Part shown: in pieces, positions 12,385 through 24,681 of the stretch
Layout of the letters: each line of letters opens with the position of its first letter
Position numbering within the stretch: position 1 is the first letter of the stretch
Assembly (NCBI GenBank): GCA_012932865.1
Contig: SAXG01000002.1
Coordinates: 2,046,001 to 2,110,000, forward strand
DNA from: Amylostereum areolatum
Taxonomy: Eukaryota; Basidiomycota; Agaricomycetes; Russulales; Stereaceae
Length of the DNA stretch: 64,000 nucleotides
Direction of reading: 5' to 3'
Made by a program: the position numbers and the translations under genes
The notes under the pieces: model-generated
Told to the model about the DNA's origin: nothing
Seen by the model: only the letters and a program-made list of their open reading frames with translations
The model's database searches: none

Positions 12385-14392
12385 ATGAAGATATCGCGTC
12401 GTATTTCCATCGTTGGAATCGGCTTTGCTTTTATCGCCGGTGCAAGAGGTTACCAACAACCTCTTGTTGTATCTCGCGAACGCATCCTCACCCCCGAGCT
12501 GGTCGGCCACATCAAAGACGTTGCGCATGGGCAAGATATCCCCGGACTGGCTCTCGTCCTGTCCAAACGCGATGGAGAGACAGAGTATGCGGTGTGGGGA
12601 AACAGAACGGAGGAAGGCGCAACGATGACCACCGATGTGAGTCTCTTTTTACACAATCTGAGACAACATTAATGACCTACGAACTTTCATCTGAAGACAC
12701 TGTTCAGCCTCGCTTCCTGCTCCAAGGCCTTCCTATCCGCCGCCATGGGCATCCTTATCGACGACTACACCCACGGTCGAAATACGACCCCTTTACCCAC
12801 CAATGTTCATGAACTATCCTGGGACACGAAAATCATACACCTTCTTCCGGACGAGTGGGGGCTCGTGGACAGCTGGGCTGAGGCGAAGGCGAATGTCAGG
12901 GACATCCTCTCGCACGTATCAGGTCTCCCAAGGTACGTCCGTCCGTCCGAGTGCAGATACGGGCATGAGTAGTAGCTAATCGTGGGCTTGAACAGTCACG
13001 ATTTCTCCTACGACAGAAGCGACAGCCATGCAAGTCTTCTACACAAAATCCGACATCTGCGACCCGCATTCGAACTGCGCGAACGATACTCCTACAACAA
13101 CATGGTATGTTCATTTTTCCCGTTATTCATCGCGTGTTGACCGGTGGCCCTCAATACCATGTCATAGATGTACATGATCGCCGCACATATCATATCAAAG
13201 TACTCTGGCTCATATACCCAATTTGTTCAAGAACGAATATTCAACCCGCTAAACATGACCTCCACGTTTTCCGTGGACGCAGCGACAGCTTCAGGGAGGC
13301 TAACGCAAACCTGGACACCTCCCGGAAGGAGGATCCCTTTCTGGTTCGACGAGAATATCGTTGAGCTCAATGCTGGGGCCGGCGGGGTGCTCGCGAGCGC
13401 AGAGGATATGGTGAGTGCCAGTGTGCCCCTTCGAGCAACGTAACTTAAAGAAGGCCCATTTCTAGGGAAAATGGCTACAAGTGCTTTTGAACGAGGGAAT
13501 GGATCCGCGGTCTAACCAGACGCTTATCCCGTCATCCGCCTTTGCGGAGATCACCACGGCCCATACCATTATCTCTGGAGGACACTCATCCATCCCTGGT
13601 TTCTCTATTCGTGGATACGGACTAGGCTGGGATAGGTATTCATATGCAGGTCACGACGTATGTGTTATAGTATGGTCTTCCTAGTAGGCTTCCTCATACA
13701 TCTCCTCCTAGGTGATCTCGCACGACGGGAGCGTGCCCGGAATCTCCTCCTTCACCGTATTTGATCCGCTGGATGGCATCGGCCTTTCCCTCCTCACGAA
13801 CGCGGACAGCAAGGACGAGGCCCTCGTAGACATCGCGTTCCATGTGCTCTGTAGAGCATGGGGGCACGCGTGTCCTCGGCACCCCCATGAATTCCTTGCA
13901 GTTCCAACTGCTCACAACATCCCGTCCGCGGGTCCAACCCACAAATTTTCAGGGGCGTACTACGACGAGGCATACGGATATCTCACATTGTGTTCCGAGT
14001 GGAGCACATCCCCAGAGTGTACCTCGTTGATTTCCCTTTTCCACGCCTCTTCCTCGGCCCACTCGCCCGGCACGCTGTACGCTGCTTGGCCCCGCGTTTG
14101 GGGATCCCATCTTCGCCTTGTCCCTGTCGATGCCACTCACTTCCTCTTCGAACCCGTCACGCTCTTCCCGAATGGCTATGGGAAGAACGCCACACCCTTC
14201 GAGATGTCCGGTGGAGATATTGCCGTGGCGGAGTTCGTGTTTGATGAAGTGGGGAGGGCTCGTGGATTTGGGTTGAGTGGGGCGGTGGGCGAGCCGACAA
14301 TGCGAGAGAGGTCGGGAGGCGGGGTGCGGGAGACGGCGGACGTGTGGTTTGAGAGCTCGAGACCATCCGTCACTCCACTGGGTATCATCTAG
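12385..14392 (+). CDS. Secreted serine beta-lactamase-fold hydrolase (class C / D-Ala peptidase type)
   Basis: Serine hydrolase of the beta-lactamase/transpeptidase-like family; fungal members act as esterases or peptidases of unknown substrate. The first ATG gives MKISRRISIVGIGFAFIAGA, a good signal peptide (basic then hydrophobic). The nucleophile motif SxxK is seen as SLASCSKAF (about 12700-12735) directly after the first intron, and the YxN motif as RYSYNNM, split by an intron near 13105-13168. A downstream HDGSVPGISS segment (about 13718) is in the place of the third active-site motif. A beta-rich C-terminal domain begins near FSGAYYDEAYGYL (13950) and ends with GII. At least five introns. 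Splice sites look intact, so I consider it functional. The upstream in-frame GTG at 12370 is not used as a start. Confidence 0.88.
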
Positions 14393-17300
14393 GTGAGAGA
14401 GACGCCTATCATTTGGTTGGTCGACACTGTTCTGAAAGGGAGGTTTTGGCGGTGTGTAGACACGTGAACTCAGATATTGGTGGTCAGGCTGAGAACGGTT
14501 GCAGCACGGCCAAACCCAGTTTAACGGTTGGGTCCCATAGTCTCCTCTGCAAAACACCTTTTGGGAAGTGGGAGAACGGTGTGTGGCTACATTTGCCCTA
14601 TATTGTGCTAGCATTCGTAAGGGCTGTTCAATAAAGATTTATATGAGCATCGGTGACTAGTGACCAGCGGTGACTAGCTCCCAGTGAGAATCGGTGTGAA
14701 GGATACTATGAGACGCGGTCGAGGATTTTTGGATGCCAAGAGGTGTAACAAATTCCTTCGGTTTCATTCACTGACACACTTTTCTTCAGTGTCAAGAGTG
14801 TTTTGAACCTCATAGACCACATAGGAGCATATGTGACGGCACTGGACCTACTCGCATCTTCTTCTCGTCTGGTTCCGCTCCCAGCTTGTTTGGACCATAT
14901 TGGATCTCTCTGAGTCTGAATGTGTCATACAACGAGAAGAAATATGTACTTTCATTGTGCAATTATTGCAGTACATTACATACATTGGCATCGTGCTAGC
15001 TACACACGCCTACCTCAGAACGACTGTCTTCTGAGTAAGGTCAGCCACGGAGACTACGCCTACCTCCCCCCCCGCCCGCACCCTGCGCGTACCCACCCGT
15101 ACACTACACTCTTCCGCTTCCGCCTACTTTTCCAGTCCGAGCTTGGGCAGCCTTTTTTTTTTTTTTTTTTTGATTCCAGTTTATCGTATTTGAGGGTAGC
15201 AGAACCCTATGTAACACCTCGTCTTGGGCAGCCTACTCCGATATGTACTTAACCTCACGCCAATCACTGTCCCTCGTACCTGTACCCCAGGGGACAGCAC
15301 CTCCATGGATATGCAATCTACATCGCCCTAGGCAACATGAGGCCATGACAGCTAGTAGCTTCAGACTTCGGCGAGTAAGTAGCTCGCAACAAGCTCGCGA
15401 GTCGTAGGCGGCCAGAGGTAAGAAATATATATACACATGAAGAATGGAAAGCAAACACACCGTTCATACCGCACACATAACCGGCCTCCAGAAATCACAG
15501 TTCTCCGTCGTTGATCCAGAAGACGGCATTCGTGCGGATGGCGGTTATACGAGATGTCACACCGTCGCGTTCCGGATGGCATGGATTGAAGCACTAGACC
15601 AGGAGATGCAGCACATCAGGCACATGACGGTGGAGTTGAGACGACGGTCCACGGACGGGACAGACAGGAAAGAAGAGAACGGGGGGACAGAATTTGAATA
15701 CGGAGGAAAGGCCGAGTAGGTAGGCCGAGGACGGGGAGGATAAGATAGACGGTGGAGAGATGACACAAAACGGAACCGGCGGATGAAGCAATGGCCCAAG
15801 GCAAAGATAAATAAGACACTCTGGAATACGCAGAGTAGGGTTTTGCAGGGAGGGAATGGCGGAGGGTGCGGTGCGAAGAGGGGGGGGTTAGCAGAGCAGC
15901 AAACACCAGGCAAACACAAGTCCGTACGTAGTCGAGCTTCGAGCTTCGAGGACGGTCAAAATCCTTCATTTTTTGGCACTCCTCGGTCTTGGCATCCAGA
16001 GACCTCCCGTCGCGTCTCGTCGCGTTTCGAAGCTCGAATCCTTCACGCCGATTCTCACTGGGCCGGTGACTGCCACTAAGCGCTATAAGTAAGTACAGTG
16101 AGTAATTTGACAGCAGTGGTGATCTCCTTTCATTGGCTGGAGATAAGATATCAATATATAGGTCGACATATCCGTGGCGCGGGGTTCGCGCTGGGCAATC
16201 GTTGGGCAATCGGACGAAAAGCGCGCAGGGTATAGATATTTCGGATGGGTGTCCGTGTGGCGCATGACAGGCGCTATCGATACGGAGGGCGGGCCCCCCG
16301 CTGATGCTCAGCTATGTGAAGTTCGAACTTCCATGTAGAATTTATGCGCCTCCGCACAGACAAGTTATCGTCAGCGCGGCTGCGTAACAGATCCTAAGTA
16401 GGTCTGTTTTCGAGCTCCGTACGTACGTACTTATCATGGATGGCATCTCGCAGCACGAGAACATCATACACCTACCTTTGTGGGTTCCCCTCCTTACCTC
16501 TCCTTGAGGCCAGGGCGCTCTAGCATGAGACACGGCGACTCTCGTGCGAATCCACCACATGTCCGCTGACGTCCGCACGGAACGTCTCCCTAGGCGGCAG
16601 CCCTTTTGGATTGGCCGGAAACAAAACTCGACGAGCGCGATTTTTGTGTTCATTTTCGTCCCCACCAGGATCGAAGATTAAGCACGCATTGATGGCAGTT
16701 CACGTCCGCTGTGGGAACCAACATCCCTAGGGATAAGTGAGGGACCTGCGCGGGCAGGCTTCGCACGGGTTGTGCGAATCTGCGGCAATCTCGCTCGAGG
16801 AGAGCATAGTTTGAACATGATAAGGCAGACGCGCCGCCACTGACCAGGATAGTGCTCAGTGAGCTGTGATCTTTGAAGCTTTGAAGGCGCGCGTACTTAC
16901 GATGAAAAGACAAAGGGGGGAGGGGGGGAGTGACGAAAAACTTCAAGAAGTATTCGATAGAAACACCGCCAGCCGACATAAGTAGCAAGAACAGATCCAC
17001 AAAACCAATCCGTGAGAAACCCCGGGCGACCGTGACAAGTTCCCATTCGAAGAAATCAGAAATCAGAATCGTTCGAGTCACTGCTCTCCTTCGGGGGGAC
17101 CCATACCGTACCAGGGTGGAAGGAAGGCGTAGCTGAGCTCCTGAAGCAGATATCGATTATACCTTGGATGATACTGTACGCAACTTCTGAGCCTGTTATA
17201 TTTGAATCGCGACCGAGGCTGATGACGGTGCATCTGTGCAAGGGAAAAAAGATCGCTCTGGATCGCTCGACGCCGTGGACTAGCCTAGCACGGTGCCGAG

Positions 17301-18784
17301 GGAGAACACTGGCAGTCCGCTCGAAAATTGACTCGGCGTTTCGGCGGTGCGCCTGCGATGAATTCTGCCGCCCTTCGTTTGGCGCTAAGTCTGGACTTTG
17401 GTGAGACGGAAACTTGACGGAAACCACTTTTCGTTTGTACAGTGCCGAGGAGGGCTTGCGGCCCTCGCCGCTCGGCCTATGCACTTTTGGGTTATTCCAC
17501 ATTCCACGTCGAAATTTCCTCCTTTACCTCGTGGTTGCCACCGCCAGACTTTTTGACATGTGATCCTTGCTTTCATGTTGAGCGACGTGGCCTGGGGGAA
17601 GTCGGTTAGGCGATCTGGTGAGTAGGATGTTCCATGACTCAGCTTCTTTTACAGGCCGTTCCGCCAGATCGTCTGGACTCTGGCGGTAAGTTTGAGGGTC
17701 CCGCCATAGATTCTGCCGTGGGCGCGAGAGTCTATTTTGCGAACGATAGATAGACATATTCAGCAGCACCGGGACTTCGTACCGCGCCGAGTTTCGCCAT
17801 GATGTGAAAAGTGACGATGGCCAGCCTGTAATGTACTTGCCATCGGCTCTTAGACCTGTTAAATTTGACGCTCTCCTGGGGTTTCTTGAAGGGTTTCTTG
17901 TATGCAAGGAGCACTAGAGACGAGCCTGAGGTTATCAGTGGATGAGATCTGTCTGTTGTTACAACTTTACAAGTTCCGACAGTCGCGGCCCTATGACGGC
18001 GTGAAATCTTAGTCGAGGCAGAGTTTCGACAACGTGTCCTGACTCCTTAATATATAGTAATACCGTATTGAAAATTGCGCGAGTCTGGCTCTGGGCGCAA
18101 CTTTGAGTATTGGTAGACGAACATACGGCGCGAGGATAGTGGGCGTGACGAGGATTTAGTACATCCGAGATAATTGATATTCCTTTCCCGCCAACCAGGC
18201 CCGCCGGTAAGCGTCGGTAGCGCGACTGTGCCGAAATCGTGACAATCCCTTATGAAAACTTCCCTATCCCAACTCCATCTGTCCGAGGAGAAATCTATGC
18301 CAGTGCCAGCCAACTACCGAAGGGCCTCCTTATGCTTACCAACCGATCCCTCCGCGTTTGCGGTTGCTCCAGCACATCGTCTCAGATCGTCTCCCTGCTT
18401 CCAACAATTATGAAAGGTCTCCGAAACTGAAGTAATACGAAGATACTGCCAGTGCCACCCTCCTTCTGAGTCGGGAGGATTGCTCTGAGTCGTTTCGAGC
18501 TCACATCTCATGGTCTGCTGCATAACTGGATATTACCCAAGTTGGGACCCTGCGCTGGCTGGATGATAACTTTATGCCCGGGTTAATGCCGTATAATTGG
18601 TTAGGGATCCTGCACCCAGACGGGAACGGAAAATCTCCAATGTTACATGGTAAAATGTCCTTGTGATCCCTTGCGCGCTCCTTTCACCGATATAAAGCTG
18701 CCTGATATCTGCTAGCCCGGGGCATCACTCAGCACACCCCTGTGTCTGCTCCGGGCTGTCCTTCAATCGTCCTCGTTGACAAGT
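14393..18784. other. 4.4-kb interval with no convincing gene
   Basis: Contains a 19-nt T homopolymer (15153-15171) between two copies of CTTGGGCAGCCT (about 15142 and 15223), and a pyrimidine-rich minus strand at 15640-15900. The longest frame (15616-16209 minus, 197 codons) is low-complexity S/P/L without a domain. A 91-codon plus frame at 15444-15719 starts MESKHTVHTAHITG and has no recognisable family. I see no exon chain and no tRNA. Confidence 0.45.
18691..18697 (+). promoter_or_regulatory. TATA box of four-helix membrane protein gene
   Basis: TATAAAG lies about 90 nt upstream of the ATG at 18785, a normal spacing for a fungal TATA promoter. Motif and position only. Confidence 0.5.
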
Positions 18785-19551
18785 ATGTCATCATCATCGA
18801 CTTCCGACCCTTTAACCGACGTCAAACATGGCTCGGGGGATCACAAGCCGCAACCCCCTTCGACCTACGTTGAAAAGTTGGTGGAGTATGACAGTATCAG
18901 ACCACTGTACAATTGGCTGGCGAGCCTCTTTGTCTGGGTGATGTTGGCTGGGTTCATTATCTTCCCGGCTACCTTCAGTGGCATCGAGAGTGTCGAATCC
19001 CCGCAGGGAGCAATCGAAGCGCACATCACCCACGCCATCGAGCAGGTACCAATGTACGTCCGACGGCTTCGATACATTAAATATCGAGACACCTACTAAC
19101 AAAGATATAGATTCCGGCTCGCGGTTGCGTGTTGCATATTCGGAAACACAGGGATGTTCGTCATGTGGTGGGTGTACAGGAAAAACAGTCTCTTTCTTTG
19201 TTACAGGATATTCTTGTAAGTATCTTCTAGGGTTCTTTGGTTCTCGTTCGATGCTGATCCTGGTCACCGAGTCCTGGCGCCGTTAACGGCTGTACCGGTT
19301 TCATCTCAACGATTGCGAATGTCTTCACCGTACAAGGGGGCAAGTTCACTGCTTCGAGCATAACGACCATCTGCGTGACAAGCGCGTGCATGGGTTTCTG
19401 GGGCGGAATTGGTGCCCTATACACCTTTCTTGACCTGCGTGTCATGCGCTATAACCACAGGCACCCTGAAAAGGACGGGCTCAAAGAATCCGTGTTTACG
19501 GTACTGAAGGATGTTGCAATGACTCCCCAGCCTCGCCCCGGGCGTACTTAG
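18785..19551 (+). CDS. Uncharacterised four-transmembrane-helix protein
   Basis: Spliced model 18785-19053, 19111-19215, 19272-19551 gives 217 residues. The N-terminus is hydrophilic and Ser-rich (MSSSSTSDPLTDVKHGS). Four hydrophobic helices follow: one around LYNWLASLFVWVMLAGFII, one around FRLAVACCIFGNTGMFVMWW, one around GFISTIANVF and one around CMGFWGGIGALYTF. A hydrophilic tail ends PQPRPGRT. Intron 1 has a CTAAC branch site and both introns are 56-57 nt. The first helix is preceded by a conserved-looking EKLVEYDSIRPLYNWL segment. I do not recognise a functional family; it is probably an integral membrane protein. Start chosen at the first ATG after the TATA box. Confidence 0.75.
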
Positions 19552-19786
19552 TTCGGTTGACAAGTTTCAAATGTCCATTCTGAATGATATTTTGGTGTGA
19601 TGTATTTACTTTCTTGCCCCCTCCCCCCGTCTCACAGTACGTCCAAACCTCCCCATTGTATATGCTTGGACTCCCACCCTTCAGGATATAAAGTCACGCG
19701 AAGGCATCTTACTTAGTTACTATCCCCGGCACTGCGAATGAAACAACACTTATCTATATACTATCGAGTCTAGAAATATCCTCAGC

Positions 19787-20388
19787 ATGAACATCGCCAT
19801 CTCCGCATTCTTAATGATAGGGCTTGTGCTCATCACTGCTTTCGTGCGTATACACATGGAAATTATCTTTGTAGGTACTAATTCTGGACCGCGGACGCGG
19901 TGAGGGGCTTGGGGTCAGGTCGCCGAGCAGCACACGTTGCTCGGCAGGCGCGGGCACTCTTGGTTGATGGGTCCATGTTTATTGGGGACTGCCGCCATAA
20001 GTACAAAGTGGTGACGGGGGTGAGTATGAATGATTGATCAAGGCAGGACTCAACTCCGCCGGTACCGGAATGTATATCGACGACAGCAACGCAGCAGCTT
20101 ATGGGTAACTATGCGTTGGAAATCATCTGGGAGGGCATTGGAATATGTCCGCATGTCAACGACGGCGGCGATGATCGAGTTCGCCGCGCTCGCCGCACCC
20201 CCACCAGATCGACTAGAAAGTTTCCTGTGGAAGAATGGAAGACATTTGTCAGCGGGGACGTACATTCGATTTTGCGCTCTTTGTCAAGAAATTGTGAAGG
20301 GCGGGGGACAGTCGGGCCACGGGAGACGGAGAGAAAAAAACATGTGACCAACATGCGACAGCATAGCGACCAGTACTGGTATAATTAA
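19787..20388 (+). pseudogene. Possible small secreted/anchored protein, frame-broken
   Basis: A short frame opens with a strongly hydrophobic start (MNIAISAFLMIGLVLITAF, about 19787) and could run into an intron (GTGCGT donor, TACTAAT branch element at about 19876). Downstream, two compositionally protein-like stretches lie in different frames: one reading VDGSMFIGDCRHKYKVVTG (about 19960-20018) and one reading GLNSAGTGMYIDDSNAAAYG (about 20045-20106). The gap between them is too short (about 23 nt) for a normal intron. A further stretch (GNYALEIIWEGIG) continues one base out of frame. This looks like a decayed small gene, or one I failed to splice. No family recognised. Confidence 0.25.
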
Positions 20389-21212
20389 TTTGGCGGAGAG
20401 CACATAAGCTGTTTCGATAACTCGGTATTGACGAGAAGGAAGCTTTAGCGGTGATGAAGCTAGAAAAAGTCGCGACTCGGGACTGGCGTCCGTCACACAA
20501 TGATCGCGTGAGCCTCGAGGCTTGCGTTCCTTCCTGACCATGTTTGTATCTGCTTGGCAAGGGCCTCTACCATTATGTAATGCGCAAATCCTTGTCGCCG
20601 CGGTCGTGATAAGGAACCGTCCTGAACTTCAGTGTATGGGTTGACAAATCGAGCGTACTGGGGCTTTTAATGACTTCTTTTTCCATCTTGTATCTCACAT
20701 GCTGCATCCATCATGTAGAGCACTGACGCACTGATTGTGGAAACGCGCCTAATCATTTACGCCAGCTCGTATACTAGAGCTCACTTCAATAAATGAGCAG
20801 TCTGTAGGTTTCGTGCGGTGCTTCGACGAAGTGAGGTAGTAACTTGTTTTTATTGGGCATATGTTGGGCATATGTAGAAGCAATTATCATGTTCCGGAGT
20901 CATCGAGACACCAGGAAACGAAGAAAGGTAGGAGTGAAATATAAGAAGTAGAACATACAGTACTTGCAACAGGAAGAAGAGGAAAGGGTGAATGAGGCGA
21001 AAGGGCTATGAAACAGATAGGAGAGAAGCGGGCATATAGCGAAGGAGGGAGATATATTGCTACAAGAGTGGAAATGCGTGAGGTATTAAGAGCACAGGTC
21101 GATGTATCGGTACAAGCCCAAGTGGGAGAGAAGGAGAGCAGTGAGAGAAGAAAAGCCATAAGAAATTAAACCATGAGAAGAAGAAAGACATAGCGGACCC
21201 AGCGTTCGACGC
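20389..21212. other. Intergenic / 3' region of the minus-strand Ser-rich gene
   Basis: About 820 bases without a supported gene. The part next to 21213 is probably 3' untranslated sequence of the minus-strand gene. Frames at 20887-21159 (minus) are S/P/L-rich and have no domain. Confidence 0.45.
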
Positions 21213-22313
21213 TCAGCGCCAACGCATCGCACGCAACTCCCTCTGCACAGTGTCAATGTCCTCGCGATTCCACGATCCAATCCAGCGTTCGCCCTGGGGA
21301 ACATGTTCCCCGCTGGTGAACACAGGAGGTGGCGCCTGGAAAGGCATCGTATCCGGCCCCGGGTACATCCTAATCGTAATCTCCTTCGCCGCGAGCGCCT
21401 CGGAGAGAGACATGCTACGTCTTCGCTGGGATTTCTTCTTCGCCAAGGGAACGCGGGAAGAGACGGACTCCGTGCGGGGGAAGCGTGGAGTTTTGGGGGT
21501 CTGTTGAGGGGTAGACGGCGCTGTGCGGGAGTCGGCAGCGCCGAAGACGAGGTCAAGCGGGACGTTCTCGCCGAAGGTGCGCATGACCTTGGAAAGCTTC
21601 TTCCGGCGGTGCTCGACGCGCTCGCTGTCGGTGGGGGTGCGGGGGGTGGAAGGCGTAGAGGGGGCGTCGTAGTTGAGCGCGGAGGTATTGATGCTGAGCA
21701 CGCCCGACGTTTCTTCGTGGGGGGCGCGGGGGTCAGACTCGGGGACGTTGCAAGTTTTGAGTGCGATGACAAGCGGAGGAGGGACCTCGACGCTGCGCTT
21801 GCGCTTGCTGGGAGTTTTAGGGGTGGAAAGAGACGGCGTGAGGGGGAGAGAGTCGACGCTGGTATGAGGGGTGGAGATAGCGGAGTTTGAGGGAGATGGG
21901 AACATGGAGGACGCGGTTGAGCGGGATGTGGATGTGGATGGCGTGGATGATGCGCTGTCCATGCTGTCGAGGGAGTCCCGAGGGAAATTATCCAGGGAAA
22001 TGCTGTCCAGGGACACGTTGTCCAAGGAAAGATTATCGAGGGAGAGGCGGGGGAGGTCGAAGATGGAGATGTGACGATGCCTGGCCTTGGTAGGGGAGTT
22101 CGGGGCGGAAAACCGCGTGCTGGTCATGGAACGGGTGTGGTGACGGAGGTGGGCGTAAGAGTCGGAAGGAGGTAATGCCTCGACAGGCGTGTATACACCG
22201 TTGGAATCGAGGAGGAAGGGAGTGGTGCCAAGCACTTTTCCGAGTTTGCGAGCGGAGCGAATGATACGGGAGCGCTGCTCGAGGGGGATGCTGTTGAGAT
22301 ACGAGGAGGTCAT
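21213..22313 (-). CDS. Uncharacterised Ser/Thr/Pro-rich protein, family member A
   Basis: Intronless, 366 residues, start MTSSYLNSIPLEQRSRI. Mostly low complexity, with three conserved blocks: an N-terminal RSARKLGKVLGTTPFLL (about residues 20-36), a central basic/hydrophobic RRKKLSKVMRTFGENVPLDL, and a C-terminal GERWIGSWNREDIDTVQREL. Between them lie many SP/TP sites (for example STPSTPRTPT) and an approximate five-residue tandem repeat of the form SLDNx (about 21975-22060), which suggests phospho-regulation and disorder. The gene at 61587-62825 carries all three blocks in the same order. An in-frame ATG 53 codons upstream (22472) is not used: the paralogue also aligns from its MTS start. 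Function unknown. Confidence 0.85.
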   Translation of the reverse strand: MTSSYLNSIPLEQRSRIIRSARKLGKVLGTTPFLLDSNGVYTPVEALPPSDSYAHLRHHTRSMTSTRFSAPNSPTKARHRHISIFDLPRLSLDNLSLDNVSLDSISLDNFPRDSLDSMDSASSTPSTSTSRSTASSMFPSPSNSAISTPHTSVDSLPLTPSLSTPKTPSKRKRSVEVPPPLVIALKTCNVPESDPRAPHEETSGVLSINTSALNYDAPSTPSTPRTPTDSERVEHRRKKLSKVMRTFGENVPLDLVFGAADSRTAPSTPQQTPKTPRFPRTESVSSRVPLAKKKSQRRRSMSLSEALAAKEITIRMYPGPDTMPFQAPPPVFTSGEHVPQGERWIGSWNREDIDTVQRELRAMRWR

Positions 22314-23653
22314 GGTTGCGGATACAGACAAAAGATATATAAGGGTGAAGGTGTCAAGAATACAAGGACAGGGGAAGAACACGTATGAATTCGAGCGCTG
22401 GCGGGAGACCGCGGGGGAATGGGGAACAAGACCAGACGGCGAAGGCGAGAATATAAGGACGGCCGAGGACAAAAACGAACCTAAGCGAACCTAAGCGAAG
22501 CGGTTCGGCTGTTGCTGCATCGTGGCCGCTATTATGCCCCGCACGGCAACGCTCAATTGTGCTGTGCTGGCCAGGTGCTGGCCAGAGGCGGAGGAGGCGG
22601 AATGAAGAAGAACTTCCCGATCACAATTACATGGACCGTTATTGTTGACCCACGTGACCACTTCAGATCACGTAATGTGCATCGCCGACGCCAGCCTACC
22701 CTGTCCCGCACTTCCACGAACGTAAATCAACCGTCGACGCAGGAAAGAGTGGACGGCCTGATATATACCATCTCCCGGACGAGGTGATTCATCCAAACAG
22801 CTAATCTCATGCAGCTATGGTAAGGATGTTGACAGCCACAATATGGCCATCGAGCCCGAGGCCTCATCGCCGCACCGGCCCGCACATCATCAATCGACGT
22901 CCCGCCTGTTTGCCTCGTCGCAGATCGTGGCCATCGTACTGCTTCAAAGCCGGGGTATATAGGATAATGTAGGTAGGACATGCCGCCGCCATGGGACCGC
23001 ACGACCTCGCTCTATGCTCTCACGCAAATATCCGACCGTGGCAGCTACTTCTGCTCGCTACTAAGCAGCCAAGCACGTATCTCCTCGTCTTTTACGGTAC
23101 GCTCACCTTCGTGCACCTTGTGCGCGCCAGTGGCCCTTCGGAAGATATATGTCACGGGTAGGTGCCAGTGCTACTTGATATAATCCTTGGTGCTGACCTG
23201 AGTGACGCAGGCCAGCCCAGTATGAGTATGCGGGTCTATAGCAAAGTTGTCTCTTAGTTGGACTTAGAATGCACCCGATTTCACATACTTAAACCGTATC
23301 GACGGCCGCAGTCACTGCGCCCAGGTGCTTAGATCGTTCAGATCGTCAGATCTGCTGGTATATTAGCGTGAGTACAGCATGACCAACATGACATAGTATG
23401 GTGCGTTTTCGACTGCTTAGACGCTCCCTGCAATGATTCTGATCGTGTTTTGCTTCATCAGGTGGCTTCAAAGTATGTATCAGCGTAGCTGCGGAAAGGA
23501 CGCCAAGGACCTTTCGCCGTCCGAGGACATTTCTCACAGCTATATCGCTATATCAGGCGCTCCTCGGACGTCGGTTACAAAAAGGACAATGGCATTCTTC
23601 CGTCGTCCTCAGCTCGGTCCTTCTTCTCTCGCACGCTGGCACTGACCCCCACC
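22314..23653. other. Divergent promoter region with a block repeated upstream of the next hydrolase
   Basis: 1.3 kb between the minus-strand Ser-rich gene and hydrolase copy 1. A tandem CGAACCTAAG repeat lies at about 22480-22495. The stretch from about 22905 to 23215 is related, base by base with gaps, to about 25025-25365, showing that the duplicated unit includes sequence well upstream of the coding region. Shared landmarks are CCTGTTTGCCTCGTCGCAGA, a GGACATGCYGCCGCC box, TCTTTTACGG and a terminal GCTGAC..GAG..GCAGG that resembles an intron end. Confidence 0.6.
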
Positions 23654-24681
23654 ATGCCTCCTAGCACTCTACAGAAAGTTCTCAAATCGTCGGACGGTGT
23701 GGAGATATTCACCGAGGCGACGGGGGATCCTTCGAATCCCCATGTCATCCTTCTCCACGGATTAGGGGTCAGCGGGGCCGTCTTCGACGATTTATGTCAG
23801 CGCGAGGATGTGTTGGGCTCGCTATATGTCGTACGTGACGGTATCTATCGCATTTCTGGGATACACATTGACGATCGTGTTTTGCAGGTTAGGGCAGATA
23901 TACGCGGGCATGGCCGAAGTGGCATGCCTGTGACTCCGGAGGGATATCTATCCCATTTATTCGCAGACGATTACAAGGCGGTCATCGAAGCGTACGGCCT
24001 GCGTACGCCAGTTCACGCGGGATGGTGCGCTCGTTCAGCTTCACTTCCTGTTTCTCGCGGCTGAATGAGGCTATAGGAGCTTGGGAGGTATGGCTGCAGG
24101 CCCTTTCCCTCCTGTCAAGGCTAACGGTCTACGTAGGACTGCTCGCTTCAGACATAATTGCGCACCTGGGCGCAGACGCGGTTTCGGGCATATTCTACAT
24201 CGCCAGCTTGGCATGCCTCAACGACTTATCGACGGGCGGCCTCACCCCACGCATCGTGGACGTGTTCACCCGCGCTCAGGACCCCGCGCTCGCCCCTCAA
24301 GCCACAATCGAGCTCTTCGATGCGAGCTTCGAGTCGGACCTATCGAAGCCCGTCCCGTATCACATGCGCTGCCTGTGGCTCGGAATGAGCGCGGCGCAGC
24401 CCGAGATCTGCCGCACGCTCGTCACCACTCACAAGCAGGACGTCGAGCCGCTGTGGAAGGCGATCAAGGAAGGGCTACCGGTGTCTCTGTGCTATGGCAC
24501 CAGCGACGCCAACATAGTTCCGCGCTTTTTCGAGGATAAGCTGAGGGAGGTTGGGGCAAACTTGGAGGTTGCGACGATACCCGGAGGGGGACATACGCCG
24601 ACTTGGGATGACCCAGATAAGGTGGCTGAAAGCTTGATTGGGTTTGCGAAGAGGGTGTGGAAAGGAGATAAGGTGGCCTAG
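23654..24681 (+). CDS. Alpha/beta hydrolase paralogue 1
   Basis: AB-hydrolase-1 superfamily enzyme; substrate unknown. Exons 23654-23830, 23888-24024, 24077-24087, 24137-24681 = 289 residues. HGLG near residue 36 forms the oxyanion hole; RGHGRSG follows the first intron. The nucleophile elbow GWSLGG is split so that an 11-nt microexon (gagcttgggag) supplies the Ser-Leu-Gly codons. GTSDANI carries the acid and GGGHTPTW the catalytic His. No signal peptide, so probably cytosolic. All six paralogues here share the same exon phases (0, 2, 1). Closest to copy 2, with which it forms a tandem duplication. Start is the first ATG, matching all paralogues. Confidence 0.93.
24077..24087 (+). other. 11-nt microexon with catalytic Ser, hydrolase 1
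   Basis: Flanked by CTATAG acceptor and GTATGG donor. Joining it restores GW-SLG-G in frame; skipping it shifts the frame by 11 nt. Confidence 0.85.

Noticed and set aside
13949..14614. 221-codon minus-strand frame
   Set aside because: Antisense shadow of the last exon of the serine hydrolase, which has clear family motifs on the plus strand.
15444..15719. 91-codon plus-strand frame starting MESKHTVHTA
   Set aside because: No family resemblance, no promoter or intron evidence; overlaps the minus-strand frame above.
15616..16209. 197-codon minus-strand frame
   Set aside because: Pyrimidine-rich strand gives Ser/Pro/Leu-rich low complexity without a domain; probably chance.
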